This document shows positions 8,701 to 14,677 of a DNA stretch of 17,425 bases, piece after piece; the stretch's first letter is position 1; each line of letters begins with the position of its first letter. The notes under the pieces were generated by a model. It searched no databases. It was not told the origin of the DNA and saw only the letters and a list, made by a program, of their open reading frames with translations. Origin of the DNA: an uncultured Desulfovibrio sp. (GTDB lineage: Bacteria > Desulfobacterota > Desulfovibrionia > Desulfovibrionales > Desulfovibrionaceae); contig CAJUMQ010000035.1 in NCBI GenBank assembly GCA_910587035.1, positions 1 through 17,425 on the forward strand, in the 5' to 3' direction. Both the position numbers and the translations under genes were made by a program.

Positions 8701-9335
8701 CGGCTGCCGCCAATGCCGTGGAAAAACCTGTGGTCCAGGCTCCAAAACCGGCGCCGCGCTTCCAGGCTGTTGACCGGGCCAAGGTTGAGGCAGCACATCC
8801 CAAACCGGAAAAGAAAAAGAAAGCATCTGGTGGTTCCAGGAAAGCCGGAGCAAGCGGAGGCTCAAGCACACGATCCGGTGCCACTGGCCAGACTTCTGGA
8901 GATTCTGGCCCTGCGACCATTGTTTCTGTGGGGGGGGACAATTCCAGCACCCAGACCGTATTTATCCCCGCCTCGCAAAATCGTAAGAGTGCCGCGATAA
9001 ATGCGGAAAACAGCCGGAACTCGACAGCTTTTGCCACAAATCCATCCGGCGCAATGCAAATGCCAGCCATAAAGGGAGCCAGGGCCATGGCGGATGCTCC
9101 GCGCGCGCTCCCACAAAGTCCGGCTCTGATTTCCAAAAAAAGAGCCAGCAAAAAGCAGGGCGAAGCACCTACTTCCATCAATATCGACCTGAAGCAGAAT
9201 TTTGAGCTTCTGACACAGGATGCCGGCACAGCCCGCAGAATTCTGGAGGCCATAAAGCCTGATATGGAGGCGCTTGTGCGCAGGGCAATGGAAAAAATCA
9301 GCTCTGATAAAAGGAGAACGGCCTATGCCCAGTAG
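5721..9335 (+). CDS. tail tape measure protein
   Basis: Product of 1204 aa, the largest gene of the window. It sets tail length and is ejected with the DNA. Order of parts: an N-terminal helical coiled-coil region (about 1-185); a TP901/phage minor tail core (about 190-540, starting FEDAIASVGAVAK and including GLMANTGIKASQGGT); two hydrophobic stretches (about 556-580 and 637-660) able to enter a membrane; a Trp/Phe/Gly-rich repeat region (about 665-955); a low-complexity Ala/Pro/Lys linker (about 978-1070) with a KKKK run; and a helical C-terminus. A GAGG site in the upstream chaperone extension precedes the ATG. By the usual rule of about 0.15 nm per residue, a tail of very roughly 180 nm would be expected (inference). 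Confidence 0.95.
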   Translation: MAREIAVTFALTAALKGGFKAAFQGAATSARSVASAIREMEKSSTGKLGAAMISQREKIKGLSSSLKEARGTLGALNAQAAAGGSTGMLARQIELAERRVNNLTGAMQRQIGIWKTTTAEAATAGGSVRRLAQDYEQLSRKMDRAKKVQTAMNANRAQAEALRSQRSDLNSRLAGAAMTAMTVAAPVKLSIDFEDAIASVGAVAKADDEAMARLTATARQLGRDTVFSAAQAAEGMKYLAMAGFDTNETIAAMPGLLDLAAAAGADLGRTSDIASDILTAFGLKASDMGQVGDTLAKAFTSSNTDLEMLGDTMKYVAPVAHSLGMTLQDTAAMAGLMANTGIKASQGGTVLRAAMLRLAGPPKMARDALGKLAGVEGEELEQLYQMMDTETGDAGAALQKLGMTAMDEAGNMRPMADILEELNARTAKMGTAEKAEVFKQVFGTEASAGMMALAEQAAMTVDKYGNKIVDSFGRPTNALRKFMEEMNNYDGTTRDIAEKRNATTGGALRRLNSAWQETCLTIGDMFLPAIKAAANALSGISNVISGAMQRFPNLSRGVALVTAGLATFAVAGVALGLVMNLVRTSINAWRGALLRLAASQVTASVSTGAMSVATGAFGIASRAAGAGARFFAGGLRSILIASGVGAVLVGLGFAINMLIDNWDEVVNAMSAAWGWVTDTWGRLGVFFSELGNNLAAVFPDIKDDLCLAFAIAWDGVTGLWSDLIGFFSGLWDSIWSGTSGFGDRMAGVFAGIWGDIDSGVTGFGQRVVGYFASLPAGIAAVFSGIGQRIGAAFSFAYQAVTNIWSGIPSFFSSVWGWVADTADSLWNSIIGAAAWAYDGLVSIWTGAVSFFDFVVSGITSAFVWARDAAIGIWNGITEFFTGVWQGVTDGASAVWQGIVEYAGWAFDGVVSIWNTITGFFSGIADFIYGIFESVFNWLQEKFAWVFSAINAVSSAIGKITGAISGAWNKAFGDDGEKESATPAVEKSQSKPAAPAAANAVEKPVVQAPKPAPRFQAVDRAKVEAAHPKPEKKKKASGGSRKAGASGGSSTRSGATGQTSGDSGPATIVSVGGDNSSTQTVFIPASQNRKSAAINAENSRNSTAFATNPSGAMQMPAIKGARAMADAPRALPQSPALISKKRASKKQGEAPTSINIDLKQNFELLTQDAGTARRILEAIKPDMEALVRRAMEKISSDKRRTAYAQ

Positions 9336-9531
9336 CGCCATAACCGTCCAGGGGCAGGCATGGGATCAGATTTCCCTGGCCAGATATGGATCTGAAAAGC
9401 AGATGTCGCCAATTCTGCCAGCCAATGTGGAAGAGATGGATGCCCTGATTTTTGGGGGCGACACTGTCATTGAGGTGCCGGATGTCCGCATCCAGGCTGT
9501 TCGCAACCTGCCGCCCTGGGAGCGCATGTGA
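9325..9531 (+). CDS. tail protein gpX (LysM-like)
   Basis: Product of 68 aa. The ATG at 9325 has AAGGAG nine bases upstream; the frame extends further back to 9274 inside the tape measure gene, but the family starts here. The pattern TVQGQAWDQISLARYG (residues 7-22), then a Leu-Pro-Ala-Asn turn, is that of the P2 gpX/LysM-like tail family, where a G..WD.I....YG segment is followed by A/EAN. gpX is a small baseplate/hub-associated protein in P2-type tails. The gene overlaps the end of the tape measure by 11 bases and the next gene by four. Confidence 0.88.
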   Translation: MPSSAITVQGQAWDQISLARYGSEKQMSPILPANVEEMDALIFGGDTVIEVPDVRIQAVRNLPPWERM

Positions 9532-10541
9532 GAAAGGCCGGGGTTGAAATCTCAATCCAGGGCAAGGACGTGAGCATGGATATCGCGCCGCATCTTCTGT
9601 TCCTGAGCTATGTGGACAAGGCGGATGATGAGCTGGACGATTTGCAGTTCACCATTGAAGACCGCGAAAAGCTCTGGCAGAGCGACTGGCTGCCCAAACA
9701 TGGGGACACTGTCTCCGTGAAAATCATTGCCGACAACTTCCGGAAACCGGGGCGGGAGGAGCTTGAATGTGGCGAGTTTGAAGTGGATGAGCTGTCTCTG
9801 GATACCAGCTTTGATGGCGGCGATGTGGTCAGCATCAAGGCTGTGCCTGCCTGCGCCAAGTCATCCCTGATGCTTCAGCGCAAGACAAGGGCATGGGCGG
9901 ATGTGCCCCTAGCTTCCGTGGCTGCCGATGTGGTGGGTCCGGCAGGCCTTGATCTGCTCTACAAGGCTCCAGAGATAATATTTGCAAGGATTGAGCAAAG
10001 ACAGGAGGCGGATCTGGCCTTTTTGCAAAGGGTCACAAAAGAGCAGGGATTGCGCCTGTGTCTCAAAAGCCGCCTTTGCGTCGTCTATTCCGGACAGAGC
10101 GCGGACAGCCTTGAGCCGCTGGAGCTGAAGCGGGAAACTCTTGATTTTGCTCAGGCTTCATTCAAGCGCACTCTGGATGGTGTCTATACCAAATGCGTTG
10201 TTGGCTACACCGATGCCGACAGCTCCGAAACCATGGACAGGGATTTTGAGCCGGACGAGGCTCCGAATACCGGCAAGGTGCTGACAATAAACAAGCGCAT
10301 CGAGCATCCCGCGCAGGCGGAGCGTGTGGCAAAGGCCGAGCTTCGGGCCAATAACTGCAAGGAAATGACAGGCTCCATCTCCGGCATGGGCGACACGCGC
10401 ATGATTGCCGGGACTGTTTTGAAGCTGTCCGGCTGGGGCCATTTTGACAGCGATTATGTAATCACGCAGGCAACGCACAGCATCAGCCGCGATGCCGGAT
10501 ATACCACCAGCTGCGAGCTGGTGAAGGCTCTGGATTACTGA
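9528..10541 (+). CDS. baseplate hub protein gpD (late control D / VgrG N-domain type)
   Basis: Product of 337 aa. The start is GTG at 9528, overlapping the gpX stop as GTGA; no ATG fits as well. The sequence has the features of the P2 gpD/phage late control family: the N-terminal barrel with FLSYVDKADDELDDLQFTIE (around residues 25-44), LPKHGDTVSVKI near 63-74, and a second barrel ending in YVITQATHSISRDAGYTTSC. gpD forms the trimeric hub that joins the tail tube to the spike and is homologous to the N-terminal half of T6SS VgrG. The spike gene that would bind it lies three genes downstream at 11015, separated by two small genes not found in P2. Confidence 0.92.
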   Translation: MRKAGVEISIQGKDVSMDIAPHLLFLSYVDKADDELDDLQFTIEDREKLWQSDWLPKHGDTVSVKIIADNFRKPGREELECGEFEVDELSLDTSFDGGDVVSIKAVPACAKSSLMLQRKTRAWADVPLASVAADVVGPAGLDLLYKAPEIIFARIEQRQEADLAFLQRVTKEQGLRLCLKSRLCVVYSGQSADSLEPLELKRETLDFAQASFKRTLDGVYTKCVVGYTDADSSETMDRDFEPDEAPNTGKVLTINKRIEHPAQAERVAKAELRANNCKEMTGSISGMGDTRMIAGTVLKLSGWGHFDSDYVITQATHSISRDAGYTTSCELVKALDY

Positions 10542-10542
10542 C

Positions 10543-10737
10543 ATGGCATTCAACAGCATGAATTTGCATGTCTTGGAAAAAAATGGGGTGCAGTGTGTCG
10601 GCGAAGGCGTTGGTTTTGAGCGCATACGCCGAATAACTGGCTACCTTGTTGGCACTCTGGACCGGTTCAACAATGCCAAACGCGCGGAAGAGCATGACAG
10701 GGTGAAGCATGGCGACATTGGAGGCAATGGCCAATGA
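10543..10737 (+). CDS. NrdD C-terminal (glycyl radical)-like small protein
   Basis: Product of 64 aa. Residues 30-56 read RITGYLVGTLDRFNNAKRAE followed by EHDRVKH, closely matching the C-terminus of class III anaerobic ribonucleotide reductase NrdD, whose pattern is R.CGYL..(P)D.RFN.GK..E...RVKH; G33 aligns with the radical glycine. The end GGNGQ also recalls the NrdD terminus. The CxxC zinc pairs that precede this segment in full NrdD are absent; a single Cys (C18) remains. The gene starts one base after the gpD stop and its own stop overlaps the next start (ATGA). It might be a real domain with a radical role, a relic, or a structural peptide with chance likeness. The reading frame is secure; the function is open. 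Confidence 0.7.
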   Translation: MAFNSMNLHVLEKNGVQCVGEGVGFERIRRITGYLVGTLDRFNNAKRAEEHDRVKHGDIGGNGQ

Positions 10738-11018
10738 CTTACCGCAGGGCCTGTATTGTTTTTGGCAATGGGGACTTCCATCGCGGCCAGCAGGCCATAT
10801 TCATGCTGGCCCAGCGGCTTGTGGAGGCAAGGGCTAAACACAGGCTTTTTGCGCATGGCCCCAACGAGGCAGCCATGGTCATTGGCGCGGAGCACAAGGA
10901 GCTTGTGCACGCCACTTTATTTGAAGGTCCGGACAGGCAGATTGATGAGGCTCTGGATGTGGCCTGCACGGCAATGCGTTTTGTCAATGGCGAGCATCGC
11001 GTAAAGGGAAAGCGATGA
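10734..11018 (+). CDS. small soluble protein of unknown function, between hub and spike
   Basis: Product of 94 aa that I do not recognise. It starts at the ATGA overlap with the NrdD-like gene and its stop overlaps the spike start in the same way (11015-11018), so it is translationally coupled on both sides. The sequence is mixed alpha/beta with no membrane segment: FGNGDFHRGQQAIFMLAQRL near residues 10-29, HGPNEAAMVIGAEH near 41-54, and a basic end (KGKR). Histidines are fairly frequent, but I see no recognised metal site. GC resembles the flanking tail genes. Because it is paired with the NrdD-like gene, the two may form one inserted unit; a spike chaperone role is equally possible. Confidence 0.65.
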   Translation: MTYRRACIVFGNGDFHRGQQAIFMLAQRLVEARAKHRLFAHGPNEAAMVIGAEHKELVHATLFEGPDRQIDEALDVACTAMRFVNGEHRVKGKR

Positions 11019-12511
11019 CCAATAATCAGATTCTTGACCTCATGGCGCAGATGATCCGGGTTGGTTTTGTCAATGCAAGACAGCCGGAAAAAATGCGCGT
11101 CAAGGTGACCCTGCGGGATACCACAGGTGGGGAGCTGATTACAGACTGGCTGCCCGTGCTTTGCCCACGCGCAAGCCAGGACATGCAGTATGACCTGCCG
11201 GATACAGGTGATCAGGTTCTCTGCCTGTTTCTGTCATATGGCCTTGAGCAGGGTTTTGTTGTCGGCTCCATGTATGGCAAACAGACGCCCCCTGTCCAGT
11301 CTGGCGACAAGTTTCACAGGACTTTTTCTGATGGCGCCACCATCGAATATGACCGCGCAAGCCATGCCCTGTCCGCCGACATACCTGGCACCGCCACCAT
11401 AAAATGCGCAAACTCCATTACCCTTGAAGCGCCCATAGTTTATGTGCGGGGCACTTTGGTGAATACGGCCAGGGATGGCAGCCCGGGTAAGTCCGTATTT
11501 TCTGGCGGCATGGAAGTAAAGGATGGCGGCATAAGCGTGCCTGACGCTGATGTGGTCGCCGCTGGCGTATCCTTGGCCAGCCACACCACCGAAGGCGTGC
11601 AGCCCGGTTCCGGCACTTCCTCGCATCCCACTGGCGGCAGCACGGACAGTCCGGGCACAGCCGCAAAACCTGTGCCGGATATGGGGACGGCTGCATATGA
11701 GGCAGCCGTGGCGGCCTCTTTGGCCTGCCTGCAGTCAGAGGTGGAGAGTTCAGATTCTCCCAGCAAGGAAATTGACAAACTCATCCTGTGCCTCCCGGAA
11801 ATTGCCAATGCAATGGCCGAAAAAGAAACAAATGAGGACGACAAAAAGGGCTGGCTATACCTGCATGACATGTTTGAAAAATGGCTGGCAGGGGTGGCCA
11901 ACCCGGATGCTGAAAGGAATACATCCCCTTTCTGGGTGGATCTTGATTGGGCTCTTAAATATTTCCGGGTAGAGGATGCATATGATTTTTTGACATCAAC
12001 AGCCTGTCTTTCCAATGCGGCTGCCCAGCAGACACTGACCTCCATACTGCGAAGGGATGAAAAATTAATTCCAGAAAAAGGCGCCAGCTTTGATTATATC
12101 AACACGGAGTGGCCGCACTGGAAACCAGATTATTTCCAGCAAAAACAGGCAAGAGGAATGCTTGCTTTCCCACCAGATGGATTGATGGCTGCAATGGGTA
12201 ATTTCATGCTTCGTGCGCTGGCAAAAGGCACAGTGGTGCCAATGGGACAGACGGGCTGGAGCGTAAAAGTTGAGGAAGTGGCCATATTTATATGGGATTC
12301 TTTTAATTTCGTGGGGGATGCGTCTTTAGGTTATTGGAGATGCTCCCCACCATCTTTCAAGTATCAACCTGATTCAGGCTTTGAAAGTCTGGATAACGAG
12401 AATTTTAGAGACTTCAGAAATACATTCGGTAAGGGGAATGATTTTTTAGTATTATCAATCCCAAAAAATATTGACAGATTTATAGGTTTTGAATATGAAA
12501 CTTATTTATAA
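11015..12511 (+). CDS. gpV baseplate spike with C-terminal DUF6402-like effector domain
   Basis: Product of 498 aa, more than twice a normal P2 gpV (about 210). Residues 1-200 are a standard spike: OB-fold (QPEKMRVKVTLRD, LPVLCPRASQ, LPDTGDQVLCLF), beta-helix, and the typical last motif GVSLASHTTEGVQPGSG (about 184-200). In normal spikes that tip has an HxH iron site; here it is HTT (190-192). A Gly/Ser/Thr/Pro linker (about 198-228) leads to about 270 extra residues. These fit the DUF6402 pattern: an N-terminal helical part, WVDLDWALKYF (307-317), LMAAMGNF (390-397), WDSFNFVGDASLGYW (427-441), and N.NFRDFR..FGKGNDFLVLS (461-481). I recall DUF6402 as common near T6SS genes, with no activity I can name. 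GC falls from about 55 % to under 45 % along the extension. Likely a piercing tip with a fused toxin; a receptor or structural role is the alternative. Confidence 0.85.
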   Translation: MTNNQILDLMAQMIRVGFVNARQPEKMRVKVTLRDTTGGELITDWLPVLCPRASQDMQYDLPDTGDQVLCLFLSYGLEQGFVVGSMYGKQTPPVQSGDKFHRTFSDGATIEYDRASHALSADIPGTATIKCANSITLEAPIVYVRGTLVNTARDGSPGKSVFSGGMEVKDGGISVPDADVVAAGVSLASHTTEGVQPGSGTSSHPTGGSTDSPGTAAKPVPDMGTAAYEAAVAASLACLQSEVESSDSPSKEIDKLILCLPEIANAMAEKETNEDDKKGWLYLHDMFEKWLAGVANPDAERNTSPFWVDLDWALKYFRVEDAYDFLTSTACLSNAAAQQTLTSILRRDEKLIPEKGASFDYINTEWPHWKPDYFQQKQARGMLAFPPDGLMAAMGNFMLRALAKGTVVPMGQTGWSVKVEEVAIFIWDSFNFVGDASLGYWRCSPPSFKYQPDSGFESLDNENFRDFRNTFGKGNDFLVLSIPKNIDRFIGFEYETYL

Positions 12512-12518
12512 ATATAAC
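12471..12518 (+). promoter_or_regulatory. possible sigma70-type promoter for the 85-aa membrane protein gene
   Basis: A perfect -35 box TTGACA lies at 12471-12476, with TATGAA (4 of 6) at 12494-12499 after a 17-base gap. An overlapping choice is TTGAAT (12489-12494), 18 bases, then TATAAC (12513-12518, 5 of 6). Both lie in the last codons of the spike gene or the short gap after it and would start transcription shortly before the ATG at 12535. The region is about 13-30 % GC, where such matches arise easily by chance, so this is a candidate only. Confidence 0.35.
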
Positions 12519-12534
12519 AAAAAAATAGAAAAAA

Positions 12535-12792
12535 ATGAAAAAGTTAATTGTTCGTATTCTTGCATACGTTTCCTATATTTTTCTTATTGTAGTCACTATC
12601 ATTTATTTTTTGATAGATTTTTATTATGTCGTATGGGAAAAGTCCGAGGTTCTTGGGCATGGCGCGCCACCCAAAGAATTGTTTTCAATAATGCTTCCGG
12701 ATTATCTTTTAAACAATATTCCATTATTTTTATTGTTTTTTGCATTTTTTATTGTTGGTTTCTACAAGTTACACAAACTATTCCGCAATTAA
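12535..12792 (+). CDS. small two-helix membrane protein, candidate immunity protein
   Basis: Product of 85 aa, not recognised. Two hydrophobic helices (about residues 8-27 and 62-77) flank a polar loop (28-61) with charged and Pro residues; the N-terminus starts MKKL with a nearby Arg, and the C-terminus is basic, suggesting both ends in the cytoplasm and the loop outside (positive-inside rule). GC is about 30 % against 55-65 % in neighbours. An overlapping frame at 12489-12833 is also open but lacks this clean helix pattern. Only a weak A-rich ribosome binding site precedes the ATG. It lies 23 bases after the spike-effector gene and is not part of any P2 or Mu tail set, so the best guess is an immunity protein guarding against a membrane- or periplasm-acting DUF6402 domain. 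A lysogenic-conversion membrane protein is an alternative. Confidence 0.7.
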   Translation: MKKLIVRILAYVSYIFLIVVTIIYFLIDFYYVVWEKSEVLGHGAPPKELFSIMLPDYLLNNIPLFLLFFAFFIVGFYKLHKLFRN

Positions 12793-12829
12793 TTTTTAGA
12801 ACCTATCATATAATCTCTGGAGCCCCTGC

Positions 12830-13219
12830 ATGATGTACCAGGGTCTCTACGGGGTTTTCCCCTTCCTTGTCTCCGAATCCGATGTCTGCACTTTCCGCGA
12901 TCTGAAGCAGAGCCGCGAGCTGCAATATGTCGAGCACAAGACACTGGATGGCCTTGGCAGGCTCCAGCATACAGGACGCAGTCTCGATCCCGTATCTTTC
13001 AGCGTGATAGTTGCGCCTCTCAATGGCGTCTACACTGTGGAGGCCAGATTCCGGGCCCTTGATCTCATCACCCGCGCAGGTCTTGAGCTGCCACTTGTCA
13101 TAGGCCTCAAATATCACGGCCTTTATGTTCTCAAATCATACGAAATCACAAGAAAACAGATTCATTTTGGCGTGTGCATGTTCGCGGAAGTGGCCTTTTC
13201 CCTGCTGGAGTACAACTGA
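12830..13219 (+). CDS. tail protein gpU (P2 GpU family)
   Basis: Product of 129 aa. Motifs of the P2 GpU family are present: a YG.F.F-like start (MMYQGLYGVFPFLV), an RELQYVEH segment, RLQHTGRSLDPVSFSVIVAP (about residues 44-63), ALDLITRAGLELPLVIG, and a Y.VLKSYEIT strand near the end. Two in-frame ATGs (12830 and 12833) follow GGAG at 12819-12822. In P2, gpU is a tail completion/baseplate-linked protein encoded between tape measure and D; here it lies after V, so the order differs. The gene marks the return to normal GC after the AT-rich island; its stop overlaps the next start (TGATG at 13217-13221). Confidence 0.82.
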   Translation: MMYQGLYGVFPFLVSESDVCTFRDLKQSRELQYVEHKTLDGLGRLQHTGRSLDPVSFSVIVAPLNGVYTVEARFRALDLITRAGLELPLVIGLKYHGLYVLKSYEITRKQIHFGVCMFAEVAFSLLEYN

Positions 13220-13560
13220 TGGAAAACATCCTCACAGTAAGCATGTCCAGACCGGCAGCCGTGCGCATTGGCGCAACCGGCCTTGACCAGCTGGAGCAGG
13301 AAATCCGCACAGTGCTGGCAACACGCAAGGGCTCAGTGCCTCTGGACAGGGATTTTGGCATCAGCTGGGATTATGTCGATCTGCCAGTAACCGAGGCCAT
13401 GCCCTACATGGTCGCCGAAATTGGCCAGCAGCTTGAACGGTATGTGCCACGCATCCGGGTGCGCGACATCAGCTTTGCCAGCAATGAGCCTGTAGAGGGT
13501 AATCTCTGTCCCACTGTCACTGTGGAAATCAGGGAGGAATATCTCAATGACTTCCGTTAA
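13219..13560 (+). CDS. baseplate wedge protein gpW (T4 gp25-like)
   Basis: Product of 113 aa from the ATG at 13219, which overlaps the gpU stop; the frame opens earlier, at 13174, inside gpU. The body matches the GPW/gp25 family: LEQEIRTVLATRKGSVPLDRDFGISW (about residues 28-53), with the conserved pattern of a helix, T..G..P..R.FG, and then a later acidic end VEIREEYLN. gpW/gp25 is the core wedge component that starts sheath assembly on the baseplate and has a close homologue, TssE, in T6SS. It overlaps the next gene by 14 bases. Confidence 0.93.
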   Translation: MENILTVSMSRPAAVRIGATGLDQLEQEIRTVLATRKGSVPLDRDFGISWDYVDLPVTEAMPYMVAEIGQQLERYVPRIRVRDISFASNEPVEGNLCPTVTVEIREEYLNDFR

Positions 13561-14677
13561 TCTCGCTGCGCTCCCGCCCATCAGCTTCGCGGATGCGGAT
13601 GCTACCACTCTGGAGACAGCGATCATCAATGCCTATGAATCCCTGTCTGGCATCACCCTCCAGCCTGCCGATCCTGTGCGCCTGTTTCTGGAATCCCTGG
13701 CCTATCTGGTGAGCGTCCAGAACAGCATCATCGACCTTGCCGGCAAGCAGAACCTGCTGGCCTATGCCAGTGGCGCAAGCCTTGACCATCTGGGAGCGCT
13801 CATGGGTGTTGCGCGGATTCCCGCGCAGCCTGCCAGATGTGTCCTCCGTTTTTCCATTGCGGAGCCTCTTGATTTTATGGTGCCTGTTCCAGCTGGCACC
13901 AGAGTCTCCACCCAGGATGGCAGGACTTCTTTCGCAACGGAATTTTCCACAGAAATCAGGGCCGGTGAGACTGGCGTGGAGGTTGCCGCCCTGTGCGTGC
14001 AGGCCGGATCAGATGCCAGCGGTCTTGTGGCCGGGCAAATTTCCACTCTGGTGGATCCTCTCCCTTATGTCATATCCGCGACCAATATTGACGCCAGCGT
14101 GGATGGCTCGGATATCGAGGATGATGCCAGATTGCGCGAGCGCATTCGCCTTGCGCCAGAGGCTTTTACCGTGGCCGGCAGCTCTGGCCAGTATGAGGCC
14201 AGGGTTCTGGCTGTGAGCGCGGACATTGAGGCTGTTTCAGTGCACAGTCCGGAGCCGGGAGTTGTGGATGTCCGTTTTGTGCTGTCTGGCGGTGAGCTTC
14301 CCGATGAGGCCATGATTGAGCTGGTGGCTGCCGAACTCAGTGCCGAAACAGTGCGACCGTTGACGGACAATGTTCTTGTTGGCGCTCCCGATGTGGTGAA
14401 CTACTCCATCAATGGCAGATGGTATCTCAAAAAGGAGGATGCAACACTTCTTGGCGCTGTCACCCAGGCCATTGAAAAGGCTTTGGCTGATTTTCTTGTG
14501 TGGCAGCGCGGGCGCCCTGGCCGGGATATAAATCCCAGCAGGCTGATTTCTGTAATCCAGCAGGCGGGAGCCAAGCGGGTGGAGCTGGAGGAGCCTGTTT
14601 TTCAGCCACTAAGCCCTGTGCAGATTGCGCGGGAGGATATTGTCTCCCTGGTGTTTGGCGGACTGGAGGATGAATGA
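13547..14677 (+). CDS. baseplate wedge protein gpJ
   Basis: Product of 376 aa, matching the baseplate J family (P2 gpJ, Mu gp47). Visible are the N-terminal helical region with ADPVRLFLESLAYLVSVQN (about residues 41-59), GASLDHLGALMGVAR (about 76-90), and the central domain with VPVPAGTRVSTQDGRTSFAT, then ALCVQAGSDASGLVAGQI. gpJ forms the wedge together with gpI and gpW and surrounds the hub. It starts inside the gpW gene (14-base overlap) and ends with a four-base overlap with gpI, so the W-J-I order of P2 is kept. Confidence 0.94.
   Translation: MTSVNLAALPPISFADADATTLETAIINAYESLSGITLQPADPVRLFLESLAYLVSVQNSIIDLAGKQNLLAYASGASLDHLGALMGVARIPAQPARCVLRFSIAEPLDFMVPVPAGTRVSTQDGRTSFATEFSTEIRAGETGVEVAALCVQAGSDASGLVAGQISTLVDPLPYVISATNIDASVDGSDIEDDARLRERIRLAPEAFTVAGSSGQYEARVLAVSADIEAVSVHSPEPGVVDVRFVLSGGELPDEAMIELVAAELSAETVRPLTDNVLVGAPDVVNYSINGRWYLKKEDATLLGAVTQAIEKALADFLVWQRGRPGRDINPSRLISVIQQAGAKRVELEEPVFQPLSPVQIAREDIVSLVFGGLEDE

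Noticed and set aside
6122..9341. Long open frames on the minus strand opposite the tape measure gene
   Set aside because: They follow the repeat and GC pattern of the coding strand, have no family likeness, and conflict with a securely identified gene.
12793..12829. Terminator after the candidate immunity gene
   Set aside because: I see no inverted repeat followed by a T-run; the downstream tail genes probably remain on the late transcript.
12489..12833. Alternative 114-aa frame overlapping the 85-aa membrane protein gene
   Set aside because: It starts inside the spike gene and is open mainly because the DNA is AT-rich. The 12535 frame gives two clean helices with sensible flanking charges.
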